Assembly: GCA_019096065.1 (NCBI GenBank)
Contig: JAGUCH010000002.1
Location: forward strand, 198,501-262,500
DNA: 64,000 nt
Direction: 5' to 3'
Source of the DNA: Paracyclopina nana
Taxonomy: Eukaryota; Arthropoda; Copepoda; Cyclopoida; Cyclopettidae
Shown: piece by piece, positions 21,131-34,100 of the stretch
How the letters are laid out: each line of letters begins with the position of its first letter
Position numbering within the stretch: the first letter of the stretch is position 1
The notes under the pieces: model-generated
What the model was told of the DNA's origin: nothing
What the model saw: the letters and a program-made list of their open reading frames with translations, nothing else
Databases searched by the model: none
Translations under genes and position numbers: made by a program

Positions 21131-24100
21131 GAATTCTTGACCCAATGGTGAGTTTTGCTGAGAATTTGAGGCACCTGAGTCAACCCCAACCTGTAGATTC
21201 AGCAAGGATCTACAAAATCCGTTTTTTGGCTGCCCTGAAACGCCCACAGTAGTACTTTTTTTCAGCTTTGAGCAGTCTCAGCATTCTTGACCCTTTGCTG
21301 AGCTCTGCTGAAAATTTGAGGCAGCTGAGTCAATTTTAAGGGCCGATTTCAGGAATATCAACAAACTGCTAGCTACTGCCCATGTACTGAATGTTGACCA
21401 GCATAAAATGGAAAGATAAAAATGGGTCATTTACTCACATCTGAGACCTGACTCAGCATTCTTGACCCAATGCTGAGTTTTGCTGAGAATTTGAGGCACC
21501 TGAGTCAACCCCAACCTGTAGATTCAGCAAGGATCTACAAAATCCGTTTTTTGGCTGCCCTGAAACGCCCACAGTAGTACTTTTTTTCAGCTAAGAGCAG
21601 TCTCAGCATTCTTGACCCTTTGCTGAGCTCTGCTGAAAATTTGAGGCAGCTGAGTCAATTTTAAGGGCCGATTTCAGGAATATCAACAAACTGCTAGCTA
21701 CTGCCCATGTACTGAATGTTGACCAGCATAAAATGGAAATACAAAAATGAGTCATTTACTCACTTCTGAGACCTGACTCAGCATTCTTGACCCAATGCTG
21801 AGTTTTGCTGAGAATTTGAGGCACCTGAGTCAACCCCAACCTGTAGATTCAGCAAGGATCTACAAAATCCGTTTTTTGGCTGCCCTGAAACGCCCACAGT
21901 AGTACTTTTTTTCAGCTAAGAGCAGTCTCAGCATTCTTGACCCTTTGCTGAGCTCTGCTGAAAATTTGAGGCAGCTGAGTCAATTTTTAGGGCCGATTTC
22001 AGGAGTATCAACAAACTGCTAGCTACTGCCCATGTACTGAATGTTGACAAGCATAAAATGGAAATACAAAAATGAGTCATTTACTCACTTCTGAGACCTG
22101 ACTCAGCATTCTTGACCCAATGCTGAGTTTTGCTGAGAATTTGAGGCACCTGAGTCAACCCCAACCTGTAGATTCAGCAAGGATCTACAAAATCCGTTTT
22201 TTGGCTGCCCTGAAACGCCCACAGTAGTACTTTTTTTCAGCTTTGAGCAGTCTCAGCATTCTTGACCCTTTGCTGAGCTCTGCTGAAAATTTGAGGCAGC
22301 TGAGTCAATTTTAAGGGCCGATTTCAGGAATATCAACAAACTGCTAGCTACTGCCCATGTACTGAATGTTGACAAGCATAAAATGGAAATACAAAAATGA
22401 GTCATTTACTCACTTCTGAGACCTGACTCAGCATTCTTGACCCAATGCTGAGTTTTGCTGAGAATTTGAGGCACCTGAGTCAACCCCAACCTGTAGATTC
22501 AGCAAGGATCTACAAAATCCGTTTTTTGGCTGCCCTGAAACGCCCACAGTAGTACTTTTTTACAGCTAAGAGCAGTCTCAGCATTCTTGACCCTTTGCTG
22601 AGCTCTGCTGAAAATTTGAGGCAGCTGAGTCAATTTTAAGGGCCGATTTCAGGAATATCAACAAACTGCTAGCTACTGCCCATGTACTGAATGTTGACAA
22701 GCATAAAATGGAAATACAAAAATGAGTCATTTACTCACTTCTGAGACCTGACTCAGCATTCTTGACCCAATGCTGAGTTTTGCTGAGAATTTGAGGCACC
22801 TGAGTCAACCCCAACCTGTAGATTCAGCAAGGATCTACAAAATCCGTTTTTTGGCTGCCCTGAAACGCCCACAGTAGTACTTTTTTTCAGCTTTGAGCAG
22901 TCTCAGCATTCTTGACCCTTTGCTGAGCTCTGCTGAAAATTTGAGGCAGCTGAGTCAATTTTAAGGGCCGATTTCAGGAATATCAACAAACTGCTAGCTA
23001 CTGCCCATGTACTGAATGTTGACCAGCATAAAATGGAAAGATAAAAATGGGTCATTTACTCACATCTGAGACCTGACTCAGCATTCTTGACCCAATGCTG
23101 AGTTTTGCTGAGAATTTGAGGCACCTGAGTCAACCCCAACCTGTAGATTCAGCAAGGATCTACAAAATCCGTTTTTTGGCTGCCCTGAAACGCCCACAGT
23201 AGTACTTTTTTTCAGCTAAGAGCAGTCTCAGCATTCTTGACCCTTTGCTGAGCTCTGCTGAAAATTTGAGGCAGCTGAGTCAATTTTTAGGGCCGATTTC
23301 AGGAGTATAAACAAACTGCTAGCTACTGCCCATGTACTGAATGTTGACAAGAATAAAATGGAAATACAAAAATGAGTCATTTACTCACTTCTGAGACCTG
23401 AATCAGCATTCTTGACCCAATGCTGAGCTAAGCTGAGAATTTTAGGCACCTAAGTCAACCCCAACCTGTAGATTAAGCAAGGATCTACAAAATCCGTTTT
23501 TTGGCTGCCCTGAAACGCCCACAGTAGTACTTTTTTTCAGCTTTGAGCAGTCTCAGCATTCTTGACCCTTTGCTGAGCTCTGCTGAAAATCTGAGGCTGC
23601 TGAGTCAATTTTAAGGGCCGATTTCAGGAGTATCAACAAATTGCTGAGTAAAGCCCAAGTACGGAAAGTTGACAGGTTTAAAATGGAAATACAAAAATGA
23701 GTCATTTACTCACTTCTGAGACCTGACTCAGCATTCTTGGCCCATTGCTGAGTTTTGCTGAAAATTTTAGGTACCTGAGTCAACCCCAACCTGTAGATTC
23801 AGCAAGGATCTACAAAATCCGTTTTTTGGCTGCCCTGAAACGCCCACAGTAGTACTTTTTTTCAGCTTTGAGCAGTCTCAGCATTCTTGACCCTTTGCTG
23901 AGCTCTGCTGAAAATTTGAGGCAGCTGAGTCAATTTTTAGGGCCGATTTCAGGAGTATCAACAAACTGCTAGCTACTGCCCATGTACTGAATGTTGACAA
24001 GCATAAAATGGAAATACAAAAATGAGTCATTTACTCACTTCTGAGACCTGACTCAGCATTCTTGACCCAATGCTGAGCTAAGCTGAGAATTTTAGGCACC

Positions 24101-24570
24101 TAAGTCAACCCCAACCTGTAGATTAAGCAAGGATCTACAAAATCCGTTTTTTGGCTGCCCTGAAACGCCCACAGTAGTACTTTTTTTCAGCTTTGAGCAG
24201 TCTCAGCATTCTTGACCCTTTGCTGAGCTCTGCTGAAAATCTGAGGCTGCTGAGTCAATTTTAAGGGCCGATTTCAGGAGTATCAACAAATTGCTGAGTA
24301 AAGCCCAAGTACTGAAAGTTGACAGGCATAAAATGGAAATACAAAAATGAGTCATTTACTCACTTCTGAGACCTGACTCAGCATTCTTGGCCCATTGCTG
24401 AGTTTTGCTGAAAATTTTAGGTACCTGAGTCAACCCCAACCTGTAGATTCAGCAAGGATCTACAAAATCCGTTTTTTGGCTGCCCTGAAAAGTCCACAGT
24501 GGTACTTTTTTTCAGCTAAGAGCAATCTCAGCATTTTTGACCCTTTGCTGAGTTCTGCTGAAAATTTTCA
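21131..24570 (+). repeat. 325-bp satellite array, left block (+)
   Basis: About 10.6 units of 325 bp; GACCTGACTC recurs at 21445, 21770 and 22095. Each unit carries TGACTCAGCATTCTTGACCC, CCAACCTGTAGATTCAGCAA, GGCTGCCCTGAAACGCCCAC, TTTTTTTCAGCTAAGAGCAG, CTGCTAGCTACTGCCCATGT and ATGAGTCATTTACTC. The right-hand four units are more diverged. The block ends at 24570 in CTGCTGAAAATTTT, 465 bp before the stop codon of the transposase gene, and is mirrored by an inverted array at 48062-54494. Confidence 0.96.
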
Positions 24571-25034
24571 TTTTATCATTATTTGTTTTTATTGCGAATA
24601 TTTGTCATAGATGAAAGATTTTTTCAGGTGTTCAGGAGTTTTCCATTTTCTTCCACTTCTTGATTTTGGGGTTGGATTTTTGTGAGCCAAAGTAACTTCG
24701 TCAGATTCTTCTGAAAGAAACCATTGCATCACAATTTCAAATATGTTTGATAAACTTATTTATGAATATTTTTGGTATTTCCTTGAAGTTGCTCAGCATT
24801 CGGCACACAACAGGCACTCAGCTGACACAACAAATCAAAGATGCAAAGTGACAGACAATGAATCAGCTGGTAATTTTAATGCAATGATTGCCAATAGCAA
24901 AAATACTTTATTATCTGGTTTAATGTAAAACTTTTTTAAAAAGTAACAAGTGCTTAAGTGGTATCACCAGAGCTTGAATTACCAAAAGAAGCTTTGTTTT
25001 GCTTCATTTTCAAGTTTTCCAGTCTCATTTCTGC
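24571..25034. other. Spacer between 325-bp array and transposase gene
   Basis: AT-rich single-copy sequence, probably the 3' flank and UTR of the transposase gene. The 61-codon frame at 24743-24928 has no recognisable domain. Confidence 0.5.
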
Positions 25035-28000
25035 TCAGTAATTTTTGTATCTTTTAGGAGTTTTCAAGGTACGACCACCCTTTGTTTGGCGATTCTTTTT
25101 GCTTTTCTCCTCATCTTCAAATTTCTTTCTTGCACCAATTTCCATTGAAGCAGCCATAGCTTCAAAAAAACTTTTCTTCACTGGCTTGTCATCTGTCTTT
25201 GAATTTTTTGGTTGGTTTACATTTTGTTCTATAAAAGTAAACAAGATTTCTCAAAAAGAAGATAAAGTGATTTATCTTAATCACATTAAATAGCTTTTCA
25301 AAAGCTTGAAGGAACTGTGTCAATGAATGCCATACATCTTCAATTTCATGCATAAAATCTGATGAAAAATTATCATTGCTGTGTTCGAGCTGTGTGCCAA
25401 CTGGGTCATTTTTTTTTTTTTTTGGAAAATTAGATGTTTTCATTTTAAATGTACTGCATTTCAGTTTTTGTGTAACAAATAGACAAGGTCAAATAAGCAA
25501 TGTAATATGGAGGCTTATAGCTCATCAACTATTGAATTGATTGGCACCAAATTTTGTGGGATTCATAAGAAGAGCATTATGAGCCACCATACCAAATTAC
25601 AAATATTCATAAGACAAATCTGACACTCTACATGAAAAAGGACCTGAATGAAATGCAATCATACCTTTCCTCAGTGATTGGCCTTTGAATGTAACAGTGT
25701 TGTCTGGCGAATTGTCTTCATCTGGATACAACAGGTCATCATTTTCATTGTCAAAAATGTCTAAAATAGAAAAAAATATTAAAAAGTTCATTTCTCCAAC
25801 GAAGAGCAATACAGATTTCTTCAATCCATGAAGTTGTAAAATAGTTTTGCTATTATATGTTTTCATATTTTCAGTTTCTTTGTATTTATCTCTGATAATT
25901 TGTCACAATTGTATTAGCATAAGAGCATATGTAGGTGAACCCTTACTTTTAAGCATAAACGCTCTAACATATACTATGAAGAGTAGAAAAACATTTTTGT
26001 CATGTGAATTGGATAATTTTTATAAAAAAACCTTTATTAAATTGACAATTAGAATTTATTCTGGGCTTTGTAGATACGTATTGTTTAACAAACTATTAGA
26101 AACCCAACCTCGTTAAAACAAAAATTAGCCTTAAAGTAACTGACTTAAATTGAAAAATATAGCATACTTTGCCGTATACTATGTATTAGCATTTCAGCTC
26201 TTAATCATTTAGTTTCTAAATATATAAGCATGTAAAAACAATATTTATTGCTCCTACCGTGTCTAGAATGCAATCGTTTCTCATTTGGCTTTGCAACACC
26301 AACATCATCTAAAGCTGTTGATCGGGAGCGTTTCTTATCCACAGCATCATCTATAACGGTAATTTGCAATGCATGCAGCTTCTAATTCAAAAATTTAAAT
26401 AAGTATTGCCTTACTTGACTTAGAGTCATTTCCTCCCTGAAACTTCTTGAGTGGAGTGGAAGTCTTTTCAATAACCAATGCTGTGTCAATGTCTGCGATT
26501 TCATTGAGTGATTTCTCAATTCCTTTCCACGGAGTTTTGCCTGAGCTTTCAAAGCTTTGATGATTCTTCCTATTACACATCTTCTGTGTTTCAAGGAGCC
26601 CTTTTGAATCGGGGGGGTGAAAGTCTCCTAGTAATTTGTAATGTATAGTACTATATTTGTTTAAATGCAAATTGAATCATTCAAATAGTATTCTCTTGAC
26701 TTGATTGCCATGATTCAATCAGCATATGTATTCTTGTTATTCATGATGACAATTAATAACACATGCATCAAGAAAATCTGAGTCCTCATAGACAATAATG
26801 TACCTCATTAAATCTTTTTTCAATGCAATTAAACATTAGCCCAGTTCCAACAGCAAAAAATTAGTATAGTATAAGTACTATTAACCAGTATAGTATGGTG
26901 CAAATGAGCAAGTGAGCTAGCATGGATGATACTATACTTATAAGTATAGATAAGGTGTCCATACTATACTGATTTTGATTGTTGGTCACAGGCTTTAGAC
27001 TATTTTGACTATATCTTAATGCAAATCAATTAAAGGCAAATAATCAATTTTGATCCTCAATTAATGCAACAAATCAACATTTGATAAAGCAGATGACTTT
27101 GACATGTCACCATTTTGCATAGAATAATTGAAAAATTTTATTGTTGATAAGGTGGCTCTATACTTACTTGCCATTTCCTCTAAACCATTGTTGGATGCGT
27201 TCTGCAATTGATTTACCCCATTGTCAGAAATCAAGTTCTCCACTAACTTGAAACCATCACTTTCAGAAGCTATAGCACCAAATGACTTAGATCTTCTTCC
27301 TATCTTTGCTGGTTCTGATGTTGGTAATGTCTGACTGCTACATCTCCCATTTGGGTGAGGCTTGGCACTTTTTCCCTTGCTTCTGCTTCTTTCAGCAGCA
27401 GATCTTACTTTTTGACCAGGTTTTTTTGCTTAGAAATAAAGCATATTATTAATCCCACTAAACATTATTGGCTTTTCATACAATTCATGATATTTCTAGT
27501 GCATGCAAAGGCTTCTAAATTGATTGATTATAATACAATATAGACAATTTTTACATCCTAATATTAACCAGTGTAAGGAGTTATTGCCATGGGTAAAAAT
27601 GTTTTAGTTTAAGAATCATACCAGAGTATGACTTGTCCTTGATCACCATTCCTTCATCAGAAGCCACATAGCCATCAGGCCTTTCAGATGGATCTGGAGT
27701 AGTCAGGGCTTTCAGAAGCTTTCTAATGTGTGCTTCCCGTTTCTCCATAGACCACCTATTCCAATTTTCTGCAGCTACCTCAAACTTCTTGTACTCTCCT
27801 TTTAGCCTGAAGCGCCCTTCATTGGTTATGGCTGATTTAAAATCAGCAAGCTGTAAGTGTGTACAAATGCACATGTATGTTTTGCACTTACTATTTTAAT
27901 CAAATTTGTAGCCTAAACAATTTTGCAAAAATGCATTTATACTTTTGAATTTATGCTGATTCAATGTAAGGTTTGTTTTTCTAACAATGTCAACTGAATC

Positions 28001-29798
28001 TAATGTGCCATTAGTTCAGATATCAACCTTACCTGTCCATTTTGGTAATCAGTCAGAACACTGACACCCATATCCAGAGTTTGAAGTTTGTGGCCAAATA
28101 CTGTCTTCACTGCCGAATTAGCTGCCTCTCCTCTCTAAAATCATGAAGTGACCAGGTTACCTTGACATTCAAAGAGTTGCTGTGTTCTACAGTTTCTCAG
28201 TAACTTATCCATGATTGAAAACATCAGAAACATTGTTTAATAACAACATCTCAGACTATTATACACCAAGGCCATAATTTTAAAATTCAAGAATGAAAAA
28301 TTTAAACATGTCAAAAAAACTTATTTCTAAACATTTCTTTGAATTTGGTAATCTGGTCACATTCCTGATTCATCCAGTTGGCCAAGTTTTCTGAAACCTT
28401 CATGCATGGAGTAATCACATGATCCCAAATGACTTGCTTCATTTTGGCCAAATAAGCATCATTTTGAAAATCGCTTGAGTACTTTGTTCGAAACTCCAAA
28501 AATCGCTCGTCATACTCCACTTCATCTCGCAAAGATATCAATCCATTTCTCTTGTTGAAAATTGCTGACTCAATTTCAGCTATTTTTTTGGACAAGACAC
28601 CAACTTTGGTCAAGTTTCTTGACACACCTTCTTTTAAGTGCTTGCAGCAAGTGACATGGATTGTCTGTTTTTTGAAGCCATTGGTCATACCATTTACAAG
28701 TGCACGTTCCTGATCACTCCCAGTGATCACAAAAGTCTCCTCAGTGAATGGTTTGATTGCACTCAAACGCATGCTCAGGTTTTCATAGAATGGTAAAAAA
28801 TCCTCATAGGTGCACCCAAAATGAAGATATTGAGCTGCTATAAAAGTTGGCGTCTCATTTGTGCCTACAAAATGAAATAGGACTTCATTTATTCGTTTAA
28901 TTTAACCATGCTGTTTAGGTAGAATTGATTCTTCTAATATGTCAAGGCCATTTGCGTTAAAAGGACCATATGAAGCATAACATTTACCCATTCAAAAATT
29001 ATGAGCATACAGCTTGCACCACAAATTGAAAGGTAATTTGAAGACCAAGGTAGTAGTATTTGAATTAAAAAGTTGCTTTTATGACATTCTTCATAAAGAT
29101 GAAAAATAATTTGGTGCAATTAATCAATGCAAAAAAGACATGAATGGCAATATTGGTCTTATTGGGATAAGCAAATAATGTTACCATACTTCCAACTACT
29201 GTTTCTTGCCTTTTACACATAAAATGCGAAAGAAGAGAACTATGTGGACATGGCTATCTTGAATTACCTTGAACTTCCAGGCATTTGCACTCAAACACAA
29301 CCTGGGTCAAAAAGAAAGTTCCAACGTTAAAAGTAACATCAGAACATAACACAGTTGGATCTCGGGAATCAGTTGTCACGCATGCTCGGGCTAATGCCAT
29401 CATGTCATTGTGATAAAGGACAACGTCAGGTTGGCCTTGCCTGAGTTGCCCTTGAAACAGCTTTTGGATGAATTGAGACTTTGGATTGTTCGAATCTGTC
29501 ATCATATTCACAACCTTCACACATGCATTGGCAAGGTTGGTTGAGCGTGGTCCATACTTTGCCTTGTTTTGGTTGTACTTCCTTAGGATAATAAGTCTCA
29601 AAAATTATGCATGCCTAGCTTTCACAAACAAATAAAAAAAGATCACCTGTTTTGACACTGTTTGAGGTCTTTTGGGCGCTCAAGTCCAGTTTTCTCTCCC
29701 AAGACAGTTATGTACGCACCAATGGGTGGCTTAGACTTGACATTGTCATCAATGAGGTCTTCAGTTTCAGGCTGGCACTTCATGTGAGGGCGAGTATT
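25035..29798 (-). CDS. Mutator-like (MULE) transposase-derived gene, multi-exon, 5' end missing
   Basis: Eleven exons join in frame: 29798-29647, 29596-29268, 28864-28321, 28132-28033, 27850-27622, 27428-27168, 26627-26415, 26350-26258, 25760-25665, 25400-25285 and 25196-25035, giving 764 residues to a TGA stop. The donor at 28321 is weak (AA/GTTTTT). The middle carries the MULE-type DDE core: first acidic motif SDVTFNVGTFF, second GSDQERALVNGM about 70 residues later, then CCKHLKEGVSRNL, and later GEAANSAVK, as in animal MULE transposases. The C-terminal ~330 residues are Lys/Ser-rich and polar, with acidic exons. No zinc finger is seen; it may have been in missing 5' exons, because satellite begins 77 bp upstream. 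All visible exons are open. Many introns, mostly phase 1, are unusual for a transposon and leave open domestication, or an intron-bearing autonomous element whose terminal repeats are the flanking 325-bp arrays. Confidence 0.82.
25440..25610 (+). mobile_element. Fragment related to the 55330-56257 element
   Basis: Inside a transposase-gene intron. AGACAAGG, GAGGCTTATAGCTCA, ATTGGCACCAAATTT and GCCACCATACCAAATT occur in the same order as in the reverse complement of 56120-56250, with about 80-85% identity by eye. It is an end fragment lacking clear termini. Confidence 0.65.
26887..26970. repeat. Intronic 12-bp inverted repeat
   Basis: AGTATAGTATGG (26887-26898) and CCATACTATACT (26959-26970) can form a stem around a ~60-nt loop in the 540-nt intron between exons 27168 and 26627. 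Several further TATAGTA-type repeats lie between them. Function unknown. Confidence 0.5.
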
Positions 29799-29874
29799 CT
29801 GTAATAAAAATATTACCTAACACTTTTTTGTTCAAAAAGAAAAGACTCCCTTGCAAAAGCCTCCCAAATATGAA

Positions 29875-31135
29875 AATAAAATTAAAGCATTTTTCAATCA
29901 CTTTTCTGGTATGAAAGTTGACTCTTTTTTTCGACAATTTTGCAATTGCATTTTAAAAAATGCTTCATGATTTCAACCAAATCTAAATGAAAGCAAAGGC
30001 CATTATTATTATTTCGGTATGGTCTACATTTCTTATTTTATGAAAAAAGTCATAGTTGCAAAAAACCCATATTTTTAGCTACTGCAGCGCCACCTATTGG
30101 CTGATATGTGCGAAACTGAAAAATCATGCAGGAAAAGAGGCTACAAATTATCTTTCAACTAAAAAGGATTTTTCAATCACTTTTTGGGTATGATTGCCAA
30201 AAAAAGTTGACTTTTTTCAACATTTATTGCAATTGCATTATAAAATAATTATTCACGAAACTAGCTCTTTTTAAGCTATTTTTTAACTAAATGAAAAATG
30301 CAAAGGCCATTATTATTATTTCGGTATGGTCTACATTTCTTATTTTATGAAAAAAGTCATAGTTGCAAAAAACCCATATTTTTAGCTACTGCAGCGCCAC
30401 CTATTGGCTGATATGTGCGAAACTGAAAAATCATGCAGGAAAAGAGGCTACAAATTATCTTTCAACTAAAAAGGATTTTTCAATCACTTTTTGGGTATGA
30501 TTGCCAAAAAAAGTTGACTTTTTTCGACATATTTTGCAATTGCTTTATAAAATAATTATTCACGAAACTAGCTCTTTTTAAGCTATTTTCTAACTAAATG
30601 AAAAATGCAAAGGCCATTATTATTATTTCGGTATGGTCTACATTTCTTATTTTATGAAAAAAGTCATAGTTGCAAAAAAACCATATTTTTAGCTACTGCA
30701 GCGCCACCTATTGGCTGATATGTGCGAAACTGAAAAATCATGCATGAAAAGAGGCTACAAATTATCTTTCAACTAAAAAGGATTTTTCAATCACTTTTTT
30801 GGTATGATTGCCCAAAAAAAGTTGACTTTTTTCGACATATTATGCAATTGTATTATAAAATAATTATTCATGAAACTAGCTCTATTTAAGCTATTTTCTA
30901 ACTAAATGAAAAATGCAAAGGCCATTATTATTATTTCGGTATGGTCTACATTTCTTATTTTATGAAAAAAGTCATAGTTGCAAAAAACCCATATTTTTAG
31001 CTACTGCAGCGCCACCTATTGGCTGATATGTGCGAAACTGAAAAATCATGCATGAAAAGAGGCTACAAATTATCTTTCAACTAAAAAGGATTTTTCAATC
31101 ACTTTTTGGGTATGATTGCCAAAAAAAGTTGACTT
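29875..31135 (+). repeat. 307-bp tandem repeat, four copies
   Basis: CATTATTATTATTTCGGTAT recurs at 30001, 30308, 30615 and 30922. Shared blocks include TGCAGCGCCACCTATTGGCT and TTTCAATCACTTTTTGGGTA. The first unit is the most diverged. The array ends at 31135 where the 3717-bp composite repeat begins, and starts 77 bp upstream of the first recognisable transposase exon. Confidence 0.93.
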
Positions 31136-31137
31136 TT

Positions 31138-34100
31138 AGCTAAAACTATTGACTTATAGTTTGAGTCAACTTGACTCAAAATGTGAGGCAAAGTCAAACT
31201 TTTGACACTTTTTGATTTCGCAAATGCCAAAACTTGCGCATCGCGTTATGCTACTAGATGACAGCTATGAAAACGCGAAATTCTTGACTGAGTCAAATTT
31301 TAGTAAAAATGAGCTGAAATAACTGATCACTCCTTGAAGGACATTGACCACTCACTGATGGCCAAAAATGACCACTCACTGATGGCCAAAAAATGACCAC
31401 TCACTGATGGCCAAGAAATAACCACTCCTTATTGTGAAAGGTTGCGAGATAATTCAAAAAATGAAATTAGGGAGTGGTCATCATTCCGATGGCTAATGGC
31501 ATTGATGGGACAAACCACCCATTTTCAAGTATTTGGTATCAAATGAATTCTACTGACCTCAGGAACTCATTTTACCCAACTTTGCCTTGAGGTCCCATCA
31601 GTACGTCCCATCAGTGCAGGCCGTCCTCATTTATTTAGTCACTGATGGGACTCGAGTCTTATCAGTGCTACAAATGAACAACACAGTCTACCCTATCCAA
31701 TTCTACCCAATCCTAGTGTAGCCAATCCTAGTCTTTGATCCCATTGTAGCCTATTTGTGACACCAATCCTAGTGTATCCCATCTTTGTCTGCCATATCCT
31801 AGTCCTCCAAACATTTTCTCCCAAATCCTTGTCTTCCCAATCATAGTCTCACAAATCCTAGTTTACCCAATCCTAGTCTACCCAATACTTGTCAAACCAA
31901 ATCCTAGTGTAACTGAACCTTGCCCTCCAAATCATTTCTCCAAAATCCCAGCCTACACAATCCAGGATAATAAAATGGAAATACAAAAATGAGTCATTTA
32001 CTCACTTCTGAGACCTGACTCAGCATTCTTGACCCAATGCTGAGTTTTGCTGAAAATTTGAGGCACCTGAGTCAACCCCAACCTGTAGATTCAGCAAGGA
32101 TCTACAAAAACCGTTTTTTGGCTGCCCTGAAACGCCCACAGTAGTACTTTTTTTCAGCTAAGAGCAGTCTCAGCATTCTTGACCCTTTGCTGAGCTCTGC
32201 TGAAAATTTGAGGCAGCTGAGTCAATTTTTAGGGCCGATTTCAGGGTATCAACAAACTGCTAGCTACTGCCCATGTACTGAATGTTGACAAGCATAAAAT
32301 GGAAATACAAAAATGAGTCATTTACTCACTTCTGAGACCTGACTCAGCATTCTTGACCCAATGCTGAGTTTTGCTGAAAATTTGAGGCACCTGAGTCAAC
32401 CCCAACCTGTAGGTTCAGCAAGGATCTACAAAAACCGTTTTTTGGCTGCCCTGAAACGCCCACAGTAGTACTTTTTTTCAGCTAAGAGCAGTCTCAGCAT
32501 TCTTGACCCTTTGCTGAGCTCTGCTGAAAATTTGAGGCAGCTGAGTCAATTTTTAGGGCCGATTTCAGGAGTATCAACAAACTGCTAGCTACTGCCCATG
32601 TACTGAATGTTGACAAGCATAAAATGGAAATACAAAAATGAGTCATTTACTCACTTCTGAGACCTGACTCAGCATTCTTGACCCAATGCTGAGCTAAGCT
32701 GAGAATTTGAGGCACCTGAGTCAACTCCAACCTGTAGATTCAGCAAGGATCTACAAAAACCGTTTTTTGGCTGCCCTGAAACGCCCACAGTAGTACTTTT
32801 TTTCAGCTAAGAGCAGTCTCAGCATTTAGTTTTAGTAGCTAAGACTTGCATGACTTAAGCCAAGACGAAGGAAATGTGCTCTGAATAATTGAGCCAATGA
32901 AAACTTATAAGGCTAAGCTTTCTTAAGTTAATAAGAACTGGACTTGACTTTTGCAAATGACCACTCCTTGATGGGACTTTTAATTAGATTTATTCCTAGC
33001 CAGACAGATTTCCAAGTTTTAGTGAAAAAATAACCACTCCTTGATTAGACTTAGTCTCCCAAGGCTTAGTCAAGTTATGGCTTAGACTTGTATGACTTAT
33101 GCTAGGACTTGAAAGCAGTACTTTAAGTAAATGAGTCTGCAAAACTTATTTGGCTTATCTCTCTTAAGTTACTTAGTACTGGACTTGACTTTTGCAAAGA
33201 ACCACTCCTTGATGGGACTTTTAATTACATTTATTCCTAGCCAGACAGATTTCCAAGTTTTAGTGAAAAAATAACCACTCCTTGATTAGACTTAGTCTCC
33301 CAAGGCTTAGTCAAGTCATGGCTTAGACTTGTATGACTTATGCTAGGACTTGAAAGCAGTGCTTTAAGTAAATGAGTCTGAAAAACTTATTTGGCATAGA
33401 TCTCTCAAGTTACTTAGTACTGGACTTGACTTTTGCAAAGAACCACTCCTTGATGGGACTTATAATTAGATTTATTCCTAGCCAGACAGATTTCCAAGTT
33501 TTAGTGAAAAAATAACCACTCCTTGATTAGACTTAATCTCTTAGAGCTAAGTCAAGTCCTTATAGCTAAGACTTGCATGACTTAAGCAAGGACTTGAAAG
33601 CAACTTGACCCTAAATGTTTGGCAAAGTCACACTTTTGACTCATTTTGAACTCGCAAGAGCAAAAACTTGCGCATCGCCTTATACTTCTACTTATGTGCT
33701 AATAAAACCCGAAATACCTGGTTAAGTCCATTTTGAGTCAAAATGTCAGTTGCTGCTGATAGTTTGAGTCAACTTGACTCAAAATGTGAGGCAAAGTCAA
33801 ACTTTTGACACTTTTTGATTTTGCAAATGCCAAAACTTGCGCATCGCGTTTTACTACTAGATGACTGCTATGAAAACTCGAAATTCATGACTTAGTCAAA
33901 TTTCAGTCAAAATGTCAGTTGCAGCTGATAGTTTGAGTCAACTTGACACAAAATGTGAGGCAAAGTCATACTTTTGACACTTTTTGAATTTGCAAATGCT
34001 GAAATTTGCGCAACGTGTTATACTAAATCAGTCTGAACTGAAAACGTAGTTAAAAAGGACAAAACAGAGTGACCACTTACTAATGTGACATTGACCTCTT

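Noticed and set aside
32826-33600. CACTCCTTGATGGGAC-rich ~240-bp units as a gene or RNA
   Set aside because: They are repeated three times per 3717-bp unit with no coding frame or RNA-like fold evident.
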